NCBI GenBank assembly: GCA_946803715.1
Contig: CAMPET010000223.1
Span: 70,929 to 119,721, forward strand
DNA: 48,793 nucleotides
Reading direction: 5' to 3'
From: Beroe ovata
Taxonomy: Eukaryota > Ctenophora > Nuda > Beroida > Beroidae
Shown here in pieces: positions 1 through 11,168 of this stretch (the first letter of the stretch is position 1; the number at the start of each line of letters is the position of its first letter). Made by a program: the position numbers and the translations under genes. The notes under the pieces were generated by a model. It saw only the letters and a list, made by a program, of their open reading frames with translations, was not told the DNA's origin and did no database searches.

Positions 1-51
1 TGTGTCCAGTGTACACATGCAGCTGTTGAAGTAACGAATTCCCTATTCCAG

Positions 52-1495
52 GGCACTGAAAACTCGAGGCAATACCCCCAAATATGGACTGCTATTCCAC
101 TCGAGTTACATTGGCCGGGCTAAAGCAAAGAACAAGGGTCGCATCTCTAGATACCTCGCAAACAAGTGCTCCATCGCTTCCAGAATCGACTGTTTTTCAG
201 GTTACTATCATCCATTTTTCGATGATTACCATCCCGTTTCCTCTAGAAAATCACATATCATTTCTCTGCGGAAGGTTGGTTTGATTGGACGTTCCCATGA
301 CAATGTCAACGTCTTCTCTCATTCACTTGTATTCCAGAGAGCATGAACAATGTGTTTGGAACTAAGCTGCAAGAACAGGTAGAGGAGAGACTCAATTTCT
401 ATGAGACAGGAGATTTGCCCAGGAAGAATCTCGACGTTATGGAGGTAACACACACACGTACGAGTTGATAACCGTATATTGGCGTCTATTTCTACTTTCT
501 ACCGTGGCATGTAGGGCAGTATTTATTTATCTTGTCTCAAAAGAAGACCCCTCTCAAATCAGGAGGCAATGGCGGAGACAATGACGGTCCTTGACACACC
601 GGCTACCACCCCTAATAGTGAGAAGAAGAAACGCAAGATAGCCGGAATGAAGGGGGAAGAAGTGGAACCAGACGTAGGGGAGGAGCCGGCTAAGGAGAAG
701 AAAAAAAAGAGGAAGAAATCTGAAACCGCGGCAGGTATTTTCCTCATCCATCATATCATTTCCACCCAGTGCCAGCAGCTGTACTTGTTATTACCTCATG
801 TCTCATGACAGTTGCGGAGGTTGCTGCTGATGAAGGAGTGGAGGCAACAGAACCAGCTGCAAAGAAGAAGAAGAAGCGGAAGAGTGTAGTGGAGGACGAG
901 GTGAAAGTGGAAGAAGTAACACCAGTGCCAGGTGCCAGCCCGTCTCTACTACTTCAGTACCACTTCAGTGCTGATTTACAATTCGTTAATTTACGTTGCA
1001 CGATGCAATGTTCTGAATTCCAAACTATCATGACTTGATTCTATCAATAGCAGCAGAAGAACTGGTTGTTGAGCCTGCTGAGAAGTCTGTCAAGAAGAAG
1101 AAGAAGAAGAGAGCGAGTGAAGCAGCTCCTCCTGCAGAGACCAGTGAGACAGTGGAGACCAGTGAGACTGCTCCTTCCGCACCCGGTACGTTTTCCTCTA
1201 GTTCAGTGATATTGTCGTCTTCTCCTCATTCTAGTGATGACTGTGGTCGGTTAAACATGTGTGATGATACTGATCTCGTGTTTCAGAAGGGGAGAGTCCC
1301 AAGAAGAAGAAGAAAAAGAAGCTGTCTCTGGCTTCCACCCCAGCTGCCGCTGCTGTGACAACACCGGCTGAAGCTGTGAAAACACCAGCCACAGAAAAGA
1401 AGAAGAAGAAAGCTGCGACTCCTGCGCCAACTGCTACTGCTGCTGGTGACCCCGTCACTGAGAAGAAGAAAAAGAAGAGGAAATCCGTTGCATAG
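52..1495 (+). CDS. NOP56: NOP56, core protein of box C/D snoRNPs (3' end only)
   Basis: Nop56 scaffolds box C/D snoRNPs in the nucleolus, holding snoRNA and fibrillarin for rRNA 2'-O-methylation. Six coding exons read in phase: 52-200, 338-444, 563-734, 812-931, 1051-1185 and 1287-1495 (TAG at 1493). The first two give the conserved Nop-domain end, with stretches such as [33 protein letters not shown], and then [11 protein letters not shown] across an intron. The last four exons encode a low-complexity Ala/Pro/Thr/Glu tail with one or two blocks of four to six lysines each, as in the KKE/D tail of animal Nop56. The N-terminal half and start codon lie upstream of the window; the 5' edge is an intron ending in CAG at 49-51. 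A polyadenylation hexamer AATAAA lies at 1684-1689. Identity is secure; tail exon borders are inferred from splice sites. Confidence 0.93.
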
Positions 1496-1918
1496 TAACG
1501 GTGGGAGTACTGGTGATAGATGATGATTTCCCCACTCTCAGTGATCATGGAGGCAAGTTATGCTGCTATCCCGGCAGCGCAAACGACAGCACTGCAATGA
1601 GAAGACACGAGAAGAATATATTCGAGCGGTGTGGTGCGCTGCCCTGTTACCATGGTAACACGTTACCTTGGTTACAGAAGCATAATAAATATTATGAACA
1701 TGAACTCCAGTTGATTTACATCATTTTTTAATTCAGATCGTACTCAAAGTAGTGATCAATCATGGGAAACCGATGAAGCGACGTTTTTAATTTATTCTTA
1801 GCTGCTATTCGAAAAATGTTGAAATTGTGGAAAGAAATGTCTGCAACGTTGCTGTAACGAAAGATTGAATCTTATTTCTCTTCCGTTTGAAATTAGGCTT
1901 GAATCTAGACATGTGTAA
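1496..1918. other. NOP56 3' UTR and intergenic DNA with two X-box-like motifs
   Basis: No coding potential seen. It holds the likely NOP56 3' UTR with AATAAA at 1684. Two adjacent imperfect palindromes of the RFX X-box type lie at 1646-1659 (GTTACCATGGTAAC) and 1662-1675 (GTTACCTTGGTTAC). The motif is suggestive only; no gene start is visible close by. Confidence 0.4.
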
Positions 1919-2241
1919 GGTGGATCGGAAGGTCACACGAAAAAATAGAATTTGACCCTTCTGATCCATACACGTGGATCACAGAGTTCAACTGAGGTGA
2001 CCCTTCTGATCCACGTTGTGCTTCCCTGAGGTCAAATTGGATTTGAGTGACCCGCCGTCCCTCTTGATCCATGTAAGGTGGTTCAGGAGGGTCACCGAAT
2101 TTGACTGAATTTGACTTGACTCCAGGGAAGCGCCAGGAAGGTCACCTGAGGTGAACTCAGTGATCCACGTGTGGATCAGAAGGGTCAAATTCCATCTTTC
2201 AGAGATTAATTCCGGGTGAGCCTTCTGAATTCTGATCCGCC
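1919..2241. mobile_element. Two MITEs of one family arranged head to head
   Basis: Two copies of a roughly 150-160-base non-autonomous element, one about 1919-2076 and the other, inverted, about 2077-2241. Ends read GGTGGATC...GATCC(A/G)CC. The inside repeats the theme GATC(A/C)GGAGGGTCA and the phrase CCAGGGAAGCGC. A third copy of the same family sits at 16735-16881 in the FCF1 intron, which defines the unit length. No coding capacity. The first copy reads as the reverse complement of the FCF1 copy, the second as its direct version. Confidence 0.75.
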
Positions 2242-2347
2242 ATACATATACATGTGTCATGTTGTGCGGTTACGCAAGCCGCTTCGGATCGCGGCTTGCA
2301 TCGCGCCAGACGCAGACGCAATTCCATCCTTTGCTTTAGCTTTATAT

Positions 2348-2435
2348 TGTAGGATTTCACCCTACCCTTGCTGGCGGGATTTTATCCCTGGCGGATTGAA
2401 AATCGCGCGCACCGACGGTAGGGTAAAATCCTACA
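2348..2435. repeat. 88-base hairpin element, GTAGGATTT family (copy 1)
   Basis: Starts TGTAGGATTTCACCCTAC and ends with the near reverse complement GTAGGGTAAAATCCTACA, with an inner inverted pair around GCGGGATTTTATCC. The whole unit folds on itself. Other copies are at 2902-2995 and 38746-38808, with degenerate ones at 19940-20016, 25653-25755 and 41973-42018. Probably a small fold-back MITE; no target-site duplication was identified. Confidence 0.7.
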
Positions 2436-2472
2436 AGCTTTATACAAATGCCACCACAAAAGGAAAACGCAC

Positions 2473-2541
2473 TTGTCAGATTTTATCTGACCTCTGTTCA
2501 TCGAAGGCCGCGCGCGGGAAACAAGTCAGATAGCATCTGAC
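2473..2541. repeat. Degenerate CAGATTTTATCTG hairpin, GC-rich core
   Basis: Reads TGTCAGATTTTATCTGAC, then CATCGAAGGCCGCGCGCGGGAAAC, then CAGATAGCATCTGACG. The layout (outer inverted ends, GC-rich CGCGCG core with GAAGGCC) resembles the larger palindromes at 26823-26962 and 28387-28500, so it may be a distant relative. A similar piece lies near 30321-30385. Confidence 0.45.
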
Positions 2542-2595
2542 GAAAACGCACTACACACTATAAACACAAGTCGATATTATAATTTCATTATTCAT

Positions 2596-2843
2596 TTTCC
2601 GCGCGCGCAAAATTAGTTGATTGGTGCTTCGCGGCAGTGCAGTACGCGTCTGCTGCGCCCAGCATGTAACATGAACATCGCGATTGCGTTAGGCNCCATG
2701 GGTAAACTATTTGGCCGTCTACTATAACATCCGGCAAGATATTTCATTTTCCGCGCGCGCAAAATTATTTGATAGGTGCTTCGCGGCAGTACGCGTTTGC
2801 TGCGCCCAGCATGTAACATGAACATCGCGATTGCGTTAGGCAT
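2596..2843. repeat. Direct duplication of about 97 bases around a single N
   Basis: The stretch from TTTTCCGCGCGCGC to GCGATTGCGTTAGGC at 2596-2694 is repeated with few changes at 2746-2841. A lone N at 2695 follows the first copy. The pattern fits either a genuine tandem duplication or a scaffold join that left both overlapping ends in place. Confidence 0.6.
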
Positions 2844-2901
2844 GATCATGAATATTTTTTGCAGCCAGCTCGGCCTCGGGCAAGCTTTCATAGTCAATTT
2901 T

Positions 2902-2995
2902 TGTAGGATTTTGATCCTACCGTCGGTGCGCGCAATTTTTATTTCAATTCGCCCGGGATAAAATCCCGCCAGCATGGGCGGGATAAAATCCTACA
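2902..2995. repeat. 94-base hairpin element, GTAGGATTT family (copy 2)
   Basis: Inverted relative to the copy at 2348. Ends are TGTAGGATTTTGATCCTAC and GGATAAAATCCTACA, with inner CCCGGGATAAAATCCCGCC. Same self-complementary organisation as copy 1. Confidence 0.7.
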
Positions 2996-3525
2996 GAATC
3001 AATTTGTTTCTTGCGCGCGAGAAACAGGGGACAGATTATAGGAAATAATCCTATTAATTTTATCCCCAAGGTTTGAGGTTCAGCAGAATATAATGGATTC
3101 AAGATTCTGTGGCATCGGCTGTGTGCTGAAAAACCCTACAACATAACATCCATAGGCCTTGGGCATTGGAGAAGCCATGCTCCAACTTGTTTGCAGGGCT
3201 TTATTCAGGCTAGAGTGCACCACTGGTCACGAATTACTGATCAAATCCCATTAAGCTTTGAACAATTGAGTTATTTTTAACATCCTGTTATTGTATTACA
3301 GTTAATTTATCCAACTTTCAATTCATTTGAGTTGATCCTCTGTCAAAATCATTCTATTCTATTCTATTCTATTCTATTCATATATCGAGTGAGACGTTAA
3401 CTCAAGTAATAAGTAGTTCATAGAAGAGAGTTGTCTGTAGAGCTCACAAAAAGGAGCAGATTACATCTGGTATATAATCCTGTAGAAAGATTTATGTATT
3501 TATTTGAATTGACTAGGCAACTCAG
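2996..3525. other. Intergenic DNA and presumed 5' region of the SKIC3 gene
   Basis: AT-rich, no ORF of note. A pentanucleotide microsatellite (ATTCT)n lies at about 3352-3378. A short TTTCTTGCGCGCGAGAAACAGG hairpin lies near 3006-3027 and may be a remnant of the GC-rich palindrome family. A CAG acceptor at 3523-3525 directly precedes the SKIC3 start codon, so a 5' UTR intron may end here. Confidence 0.4.
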
Positions 3526-6500
3526 ATGGAAAAAGAGGTTAAGAAGATCAAGAAGAAGATCAAGAGCTTCCTAAAAGCAAAGCAGTTTGATGACTCACTG
3601 ACAGCTTGCCAGGTATGATATAAATGTCATCTTTTAGCTTACTGAATTACTGTAAAAATATTGAATCAAGACAATGGTGAGTTCCAATCAACTGAATGAA
3701 TTACAGGATCTTATTGAAAAAGGTGTTGCTGATATTGATGTCTATACCTATAAAGGTGTCAGTCATTTGCGATTAAATCAGTATAATGAGGCAATATTTT
3801 ACCTTGAAGAAGCACTTCTTATAGATAGTGACCACAAAGATGCCTTGAAGCTACTGTCACAGTGTTTTGTTGATAGCGAATTGGTTCAATCACAGGTAAA
3901 TGTACGGGTCCTTGTTTGAAATAATTTCTTGAGTTTATAGAAGGTTTTTGTAACAGGTTTATCAATGTGCCCTTAACAGTATATTTTGTAGAGGAAGATT
4001 GAAGTATACACCAAATTAATTGAGATTGATCCATTTGGGGCATCCAATTTTAGGAAAGAAATCATAAGTTGCTACTGGGATGATGGAGATTATGAACCCT
4101 CTTTTGGTAAGTCACATGCTTGTCAAGCATGGCCAACTATCCCTATTATAATTTGGCATTCTCTCTTTTATTATTATGTTCTCTGTGCATTCACCACGTA
4201 CTGCCTGTTGCTATGGTAGCATACCTATGAGTCGCACATGCAAAAATTAGCAGCCTGTAGACTCATTGCCTGTGATGCTTTTTGATTACATTGCTCTCTC
4301 TGTTGATGGGAAAGGCAAGAGTTGCACATGTATTTCAATGCACCTGCAATGACAGTCCGATCTTGCCAATATTGTTTCTGTTTAGCACTGAATCATTGAC
4401 CATGACCACACACACTAAATGACATGTTGCTTTGATTGTTTGCTATCTGGAATCTGGATTTAAGCTACTACATTCAATGTTTTTCACAATACATTAGTTG
4501 TTTCGTTATCTGACTAGTTGATGTTTATCGTGACTACTTGAGTACTTGACGGGCTCCCTAGTATCCCTATTATAATTTGGCATTCTCTCTTTTATTATTA
4601 TGGAGGTTTTTGTGCGTTCACTGCGTACTGCGTGTTGCTATGGTAGCGTAGGAGTTGCACGTGCAAACAGAAGTAGCCTGTAGGCTCATTTCTCATTGTG
4701 CTGTTTTGATTACGTTGCTCTCTGCCTGTTGATAGGAGAGACAAGATTTGCACGTGCAGTTTAATGCGCGCGCAATTACAGTCAGATCTTGCATAATATG
4801 TTTCTGTCTTGCACTGAATCATCGACCACACGGCACACTCACTGAATCACCTGTTGCTGTGATCGCTCTTGATCTGGAATCTGGATTTAAGCTACTACGT
4901 TCAACATCTTTCACAATACGTTAGGTAGTCATTCCAATATCTGATGCACTGATGTTTATCGTGACTACTCGAGTACTTGACGGGCTCCCTAGTCTCTATT
5001 ATAATTTGGCATTCTCTCTTTTATTTCTGTGCGTTCACCGAGTACTGCGTGTTGCTATGGGAATAGGAAGTGTAGTGGGAAGGTTGCACGTGCAAGAAGT
5101 AGTAGGTAGTATGTAGTAGGCTGCTCATTTCTTATGGTGCTGTCTTCATTAAGTTGCTCTAATTGTTGATAGGAGAGACAAGAGTTGCACGTGCAGTGAC
5201 TGTCAGATCTTGCATGATATGTTTCTGTTTTTCACTGAGTCATCGCACACACCGGATGACGTGTTGCTTTTGATTTGAAATCTGAATTTAATAAGCTAAA
5301 ACATTCAACATCTATCATAATCTATTGTTATTATCTATCATTCACGCATTGATGTTCATCGGGACTTCTTGGCGTGCTTCCTAGTATATATAAACTAGGG
5401 GACCTGTTCAGAGTGCGTGTGCTGAATAGGTGCCCAAAGGAGATAGCTTAGACATCTGGGAAACTATGCTTAAAACTTGCATGTGCATTTTGTGACAAAG
5501 ATAGGTACAGACAGAATTGGCGACTAGGAAGCCCGTCCAGTAGTCCTGATTAACATCAATGCTTTTGCATTATATCAATGCTTTTGCATAATAAAAAAAT
5601 GCTGCTTGACTCCAGATTCCTGAACATAAACGATCACAGCAACAAGTCATCCACTATCCAGTGTGTGTGCGATAATTCAGTGCTTAACACAATGCGTATT
5701 AAACTGCACGTGCAATTCTTATTTTCCCTATCAACAGAGAAAGCAACGTAATCAAAGCAGTATGATAAGAAATGAGCTCTTCCCAGACTACTCACTACTA
5801 TTTTTTGCACGTGGAACCTTCCCACATCTCTCCCTAACGACCATAATATAGCAACACGGCAAAAATGCTCGCCGTTACGCATGGAAATAAAGAAAATGCC
5901 AAGTTATAATAGCTTAATAGGGATGATTCATTTGAAAATTTCCTGTTGAATATTCTTCAGATAATTGAGAATTGTAGACAGTGAGACAAAGTCAATTGAA
6001 TCAGGCCCACTTTCACCATAAGTTAAAAACTAAGTAGAATATTGATCCACAAGTACTCTATACCCTTTATACTTATCAATACAAATCCTGACAGAATTGT
6101 GTCATTACCTGGATAATCCACAATCCATATCAATAATGTTTATTATCTGTAGGTTTTCAGATTTTATTTCTGATATTATTTCAGATTTTATTTCTGATTT
6201 TATTTCTGATTTTATTTCTGAGTAATTCACGAGGTTGTTTTTCAGAAATACTGCAAAATCTTCCCGAAGAGGATCAATCTGAAATATTGCTCCTCATGGT
6301 TCAAAAAGTCAGCTTGGCTAAGGATACTCTTTTGTACAAGAAAATATTCAACTTACTGCAAGAGAAAGAGGTAATCATACATTGGTTGAAATTTTCTTGT
6401 GATTTATAGTTATAGACCTTTTGGGACCTTTTATATTAAATGTGAAAATTTCCTCCTGGTATTCACTCATAGAATTACAGGAACTTCTATTGGCTCATGA

Positions 6501-9500
6501 CAAATTGTTATTCTACTACAACTATGCAAAATTCCTCAATGATCATAATGCTCCTGCCGACTTCTTGATAGTCCATATGCTTGCAGAGATAAATTATCCT
6601 GTAACAAAGGGAGGTTTGTTGATCTGCAATTCATCAGATTCAAGAAACGCAAATGTGTTATCATACTTTCCTGTATACTGTGCTACCCCCGATTTTACAC
6701 AGCTTCAGGGAGAAGTGATGTCTCAAATGCATCCTCTGAGACGGGTACTGAAGTGACCGAGTTGACAGACGAATGGTGGCCTTCCAAAGTTCTGGAAGTT
6801 CAGCTACTGGGCCTGTGGGATGCGCTTAAGTTTTGGAATGGTGCACCGAAATTGAATATTCCGTATGTACATCTATAACTTGCGCAATAATGAAACATAA
6901 AAATAAGTAAATTATTAACTGTTGGCTTGAGCTCTATCGTTTTAATTCTCAGGACTCAGGCCTTGCATTTATGAGTGAATCAGAGATTCTTATTTTAACT
7001 TGGCAGGGGAGACATTCTAGAAGCTCTGCAGAATACTTCCACTCTCATTGGGAAAGACATATGCCCCTCAAAGACCGTACTCAATACCCTGCACCACATG
7101 GCATGCAATAACTATCGTGATGCGTTACAGACTTGCCTGGACTTCAATAAAAGAGAATGCGGAGAGTCATGTGAGATGTCGGGTCCCTTGTGTTTCTCTC
7201 ACAGTGACGTGGTTATGATATTCCTTCAGCTGCTAGCTCATGCTACAATCGGGAATGCTGATCATATGATTGATCAAACAAGGTCAGAGCTCTAAACCCG
7301 GTTTTAATGAATTTTTCGTTTTATTCATAGCAGGTATGTTACCTTTTGGGCAACTAGTGCCGGTGTCGATGCAACGATAAGACAACAATAATGCAACAAT
7401 AACGCAACAATAAGACAACAATAACGCAACAAGCGACTAAAATTGACATTCATTTCTGACACCCAGGATGCTTCAAGAAGAACTGAACACTCGACAAGCA
7501 TTTCATGAAAAGTCACTACTGGTTTTGGTGAATAGGTTTCATTGCTACCTCTCCTACAAAATGAGAATTACATTGCAACCGAATATACTGACTGGAGATG
7601 TAATCATAGGGGCTTGGTCAGCCCTTATCAATCTTTCTCCGGATATTCTCACATGTGAAAAGGTAGATACAGTGCAAACATGCTGACTATATTGAAATCC
7701 AGAACTTCTGTTCAGTCTATCAATGATGTTGTGCTATCTTCAGAGAAACGCTATGGTGGAAGTGGTTCAGCAGTACATGTTACTGTCCACCAATAGAAAT
7801 TTCAACATACTGAAACTGGCTGCAATCAGAGAAGAGGATCGACAAAATTTCCTTTATGATGAAGTCTATATCAAGGTATTGTTATTATGACATGAGATTA
7901 TAAATATCAGTATGTTTGATTATTATCCGTTTAGGTACCTACTACTTACAATACAAACCTTACAATTTACATGATTTAATCTCAGATGTTGCGGAAACTG
8001 CTAGATAAAGGGGAATATACTAAGAAGGAGTATAGAAATCACCTAGAAGAGTGTCATAGTAACAACAAGAAGAACCCAACATTTCTCCAGTATTTAGGCG
8101 ACTTAGCACGGGTTATTTGTTGATTTGTGCCTAGTCATTTGTCTAAAGTAGAGAAGTTTGTGTATTTGTCTTCCTTTATTGATCATCAGCTAAGATGAAT
8201 CTATCAAATGGTTAATGGAGATGTTGACTTGAGAAAATCATCATGAAGTTGAGACGTTTAGATGCAATTTAAACCCGTATGCTGCAGGGCGAGGAAAGTG
8301 GCTCTGGCAAGGCTGCAGAGTTATATGCAAAATCCATATCTCTGTCATTTGACCCACATGTTCTCACTCTTCTGGAGAGTCTACCAGCAGCGGACAAACG
8401 GGTGAAGGACGCACGAGTCAGAGTATATCGGCAATTCCTCGAGGTGTGACTTCTCCTACTTTTGACGATAGTACAAGATAGTGTTGTGTATATTCACGTT
8501 AACACTTCTATATCACACAGGATAAATGTTACCAGACGCCAAATCAGTCAGAACACGTTAAAACAATTCATCTCAAACTTGCCCTAATGCTGGATGATGA
8601 TTTGAATCAATCCGTCTCTTGCCTTCGACAACTTCTAAGCATTTCACAGGTAAAGCTTACGAAGATATCTCTTGGAATTATGAGTTACTGGAGAATACCA
8701 ATGATAATAGAGAATGGCTAAACAGCTCTTCAATCTTTCCATGACCATGTTCCGCAGGATCCTATCGTGAACGAAATGCTTGGAGAGAGATATCTCCGAC
8801 TGGGAAAGTATACGTCTGCCTTCAAAGCGTTCAAGAAGGCGGACGATATGGAGCACACTGCATTTCGGCAGACCTGTATTGGGGACGTCCTCCTCATTCT
8901 ACACAAGCACGAGGAAGCTATGGAATTGTTTTTAGATGTCCTGTCAGAGGAAGAAAGCAATGCTCCAGCTCTATTGGGCTGTATAAAGTCACTTTATCTC
9001 CAAGCAGAGAAAGCTGTCTCCCAAGGCAGATTCCCTCACGCAAATTATCTTGTTAACTCATCACTAATCTACATAAGCAAACTTATACAGTTCAAACCAA
9101 GGTGGGCAGCACCGTGGAAATATCTGGGGGACATGTGCCTACTCCTAGACTCCTTGAACAATTCCTCCCTTTCCCCGTCACAGAATGTGAGAGACTGCCT
9201 GAACTGGGAAGGCAAAGAAGTGGTTAAGGGCAGTGACATGTTACATCTTGCCACAAAGTGCTACAGCAAGGGAATTGAGCTGCAGCCAGCGTGCTCGGAG
9301 TTTCTGTTAGATTTGGGGAAAGCTTTTCTCTTGTTAGCAGATTTTGATGAAGCTTATCTCCTGCACTCTGTGGCATTCTCGAAACGAGCAGTTAATTTAC
9401 GCCCATCTGATCACAAGGCTTGGACACTATTAGGCTGCGCTTGTTTGAAACGTCGAATGTTCGAGCTAGCCCAACATGCGTTGATCAGGTCCCTTAATCT

Positions 9501-10701
9501 GGACAAGCGTTGTAATCCCTCAGCGTGGACGAACCTGGGAGTATTATATCTTATCAAGGAGGACTATGAGCTTGCAAATATGTCTTTCAGTGAAGCACAG
9601 AGCAACGATCCCAAATACGCGCCCTGTTGGGTGGCTCAGGCATTTCTTGCCAATGTGCTGGGAAATGAGGAGATAAGTGACGAACTATTCCGGGATATAG
9701 CTAGAGATGTGACTAGAAAACCCACAGTTGAGGGTACTCTGTCTTATGCTACCCAGTTCTGTAAAACTAATTTGTCGGGGCCAGATATGTCTGATGTAGT
9801 TACTCTAGTGACTCGGAGTACTTTTCTCAGACATCCTGACCAATGGCTTGCTCACAATTTAGCGGGAGTACTATATGGGAAACTCAGGAACTTTGAAACT
9901 GCTCTTCATCACAGTGAACAGGCAATTGGACTGTGCCCAGGGGAAATAGGATCAGTGACTACCAAGCAGGGTTCAACCTCAACGACGATTTTAGACAATC
10001 TTGCAAACAACAAAGACAAAATTCAATATAAGCTGGGGAACTATTCCCTATTCTCAACCAGCAAGCAGACGCTGTGGTCTGCTCTGGCTATGATGAGATC
10101 GGGAGGTTACGGGCCAGCATCCAGCATCCTAGACAACTTGCCTGGAGAAGATTCGGCTGTTTTCCAAGCGGTTCTGAGCTGGATTTCGGGAGATCACCCA
10201 ACGGCCGCATCCTTCCTTGAACATGTTACATCCACACAAGGCTGTCTCATCAAGTCATTTATCCTAGGAGCCGAGCCGCCCAGTGATATGGTGCAGCTGA
10301 GGCAAGGAGAGGAGGGGCCCCTGATGAGACTCACAGCACTTCTGCTACATTTGCACGGTGTAGACCATTTCCCTCGGGATTGTGACACGTCACTGTCACA
10401 CGCCGAGTCATACGTAGTGGCAAAGTACCTCGTGGCACACCAAGAACAGTATGAACGTGCTGGGGAAATCCTGAAGAGGAATATATCTGAGGGTTTCATA
10501 AAGGAGGATGTTATAGAACTGCTCATAGACTGTCTCAGGCACAAGGAAGGAGAAAGTGTGGAGGATGAAGTTGAAAATAGTAATGTGATCAACAGACTTG
10601 TGCAAAAGTCGTATCATATGTTTCCATGGAGGTTACAATCGCAGCAGCTGTTTGCTGACTTACGAGTCACTTGTATGATCCAAACTTGTTCATTCGAATG
10701 A
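3526..10701 (+). CDS. SKIC3: SKIC3/TTC37-like TPR protein of the Ski complex
   Basis: Ski3 is the TPR scaffold of the cytoplasmic Ski complex, which feeds mRNA to the exosome. Thirteen exons join in phase: 3526-3612, 3707-3895, 3992-4106, 6246-6370, 6481-6613, 6709-6862, 7007-7282, 7467-7662, 7744-7875, 7986-8111, 8288-8443, 8521-8649 and 8758-10701 (TGA). The product is about 1,253 residues against roughly 1,560 in human. The start MEKEVKKIKKKIKSFLKAKQFDD resembles the Ski3 N-terminal Lys-rich helix. TPR units are plain, for example AWTLLGCACLKRRMFELAQHA and AWTNLGVLYLIKEDYELANMS in the last exon. The donor after 8111 (GGgttatt) is weak. Intron 3 (4107-6245) is swollen by repeats. The last exon is 1,944 bases without interruption, although the first 606 codons are cut by twelve introns. 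The family call rests on overall TPR layout and length, and is less certain than NOP56. Confidence 0.8.
4137..5383. repeat. Three tandem copies of a 0.4-kb repeat in SKIC3 intron 3
   Basis: Units run about 4137-4560, 4561-4990 and 4991-5383. Each starts with CTATTATAATTTGGCATTCTC and ends near ACTTGACGGGCTCCCTAG. Each contains one or two versions of the palindrome TTGCACGTGCAA (an E-box) and the phrase CTGCGTGTTGCTATGG. Unit 2 follows unit 1 with no spacer. No coding content was found. Between-copy divergence appears to be tens of percent, so the array is old. Confidence 0.75.
5525..5925. repeat. Inverted fourth copy of the 0.4-kb intronic repeat
   Basis: Reads as the reverse complement of the units at 4137-5383: it starts AGGAAGCCCGTC and ends AATGCCAAGTTATAATAG. 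The TGCACGTGCA motif is retained at about 5705. With the three direct copies it could form a large stem in the pre-mRNA. Confidence 0.65.
6161..6223. repeat. Short tandem repeat (TTTTATTTCTGA)n
   Basis: About five units of an 11-12-base TTTTATTTCTGA motif, just upstream of the acceptor of SKIC3 exon 4 at 6245. It adds to the pyrimidine-rich tract of that intron. Confidence 0.7.
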
Positions 10702-11168
10702 AAGTGGGTTTATTGTGTATCACAATTTTATCAGTAAGAAAAAAAGTAAATCAGGGGGCTGGCAAGCCCCCCGCGGCATCTGTAGGTGANTAGCAAACGT
10801 GCCCTCGCGTACAGGGGGTGTTATTGTGTATCACAATTTTATCAGTAAGAAAAAAAGTAAATAATGAATATGTTTCGAAGGGTAACAATTGCCAGTGATA
10901 GTTTTCTCTGAGTTTTTTTTCCATATATTTTCATGATCAAACTGAGAATGTGTTATTGTCATCATTAAGTTCATTCTCCGAGATCGAATTGTGTAGCATA
11001 CACTGTATACACTATACATTTGGAATAGAAGTAAGTTTCTATTATCTACCTAAATCCTAATATAATTATCTTGCTGGAAACTTACATACGAAATTCATAA
11101 CGCAGCAGCATCATTATAAACCCTCTCTTTCCACAACTCATATCTTGTCATCAGCTGTAGGTTGATAT
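10702..11168. other. Intergenic region with a 42-base direct duplication around an N
   Basis: The 42-base stretch ending in AAAAAAAGTAAAT occurs at 10710-10751 and again at 10820-10861, on either side of a lone N at 10790. This matches the duplicated-flank pattern seen at other single Ns. The rest is AT-rich and without genes; it should contain the SKIC3 3' UTR and the YIPF6 promoter. Confidence 0.5.

Noticed and set aside
1234-1275. Possible box C/D snoRNA in a NOP56 intron (GTGATGAC ... GTGATGAT ... CTGA)
   Set aside because: C-like boxes and a CTGA are present, and NOP56 introns host snoRNAs in other animals. But the interval is only about 42 bases, has no D' box and no clear terminal stem.
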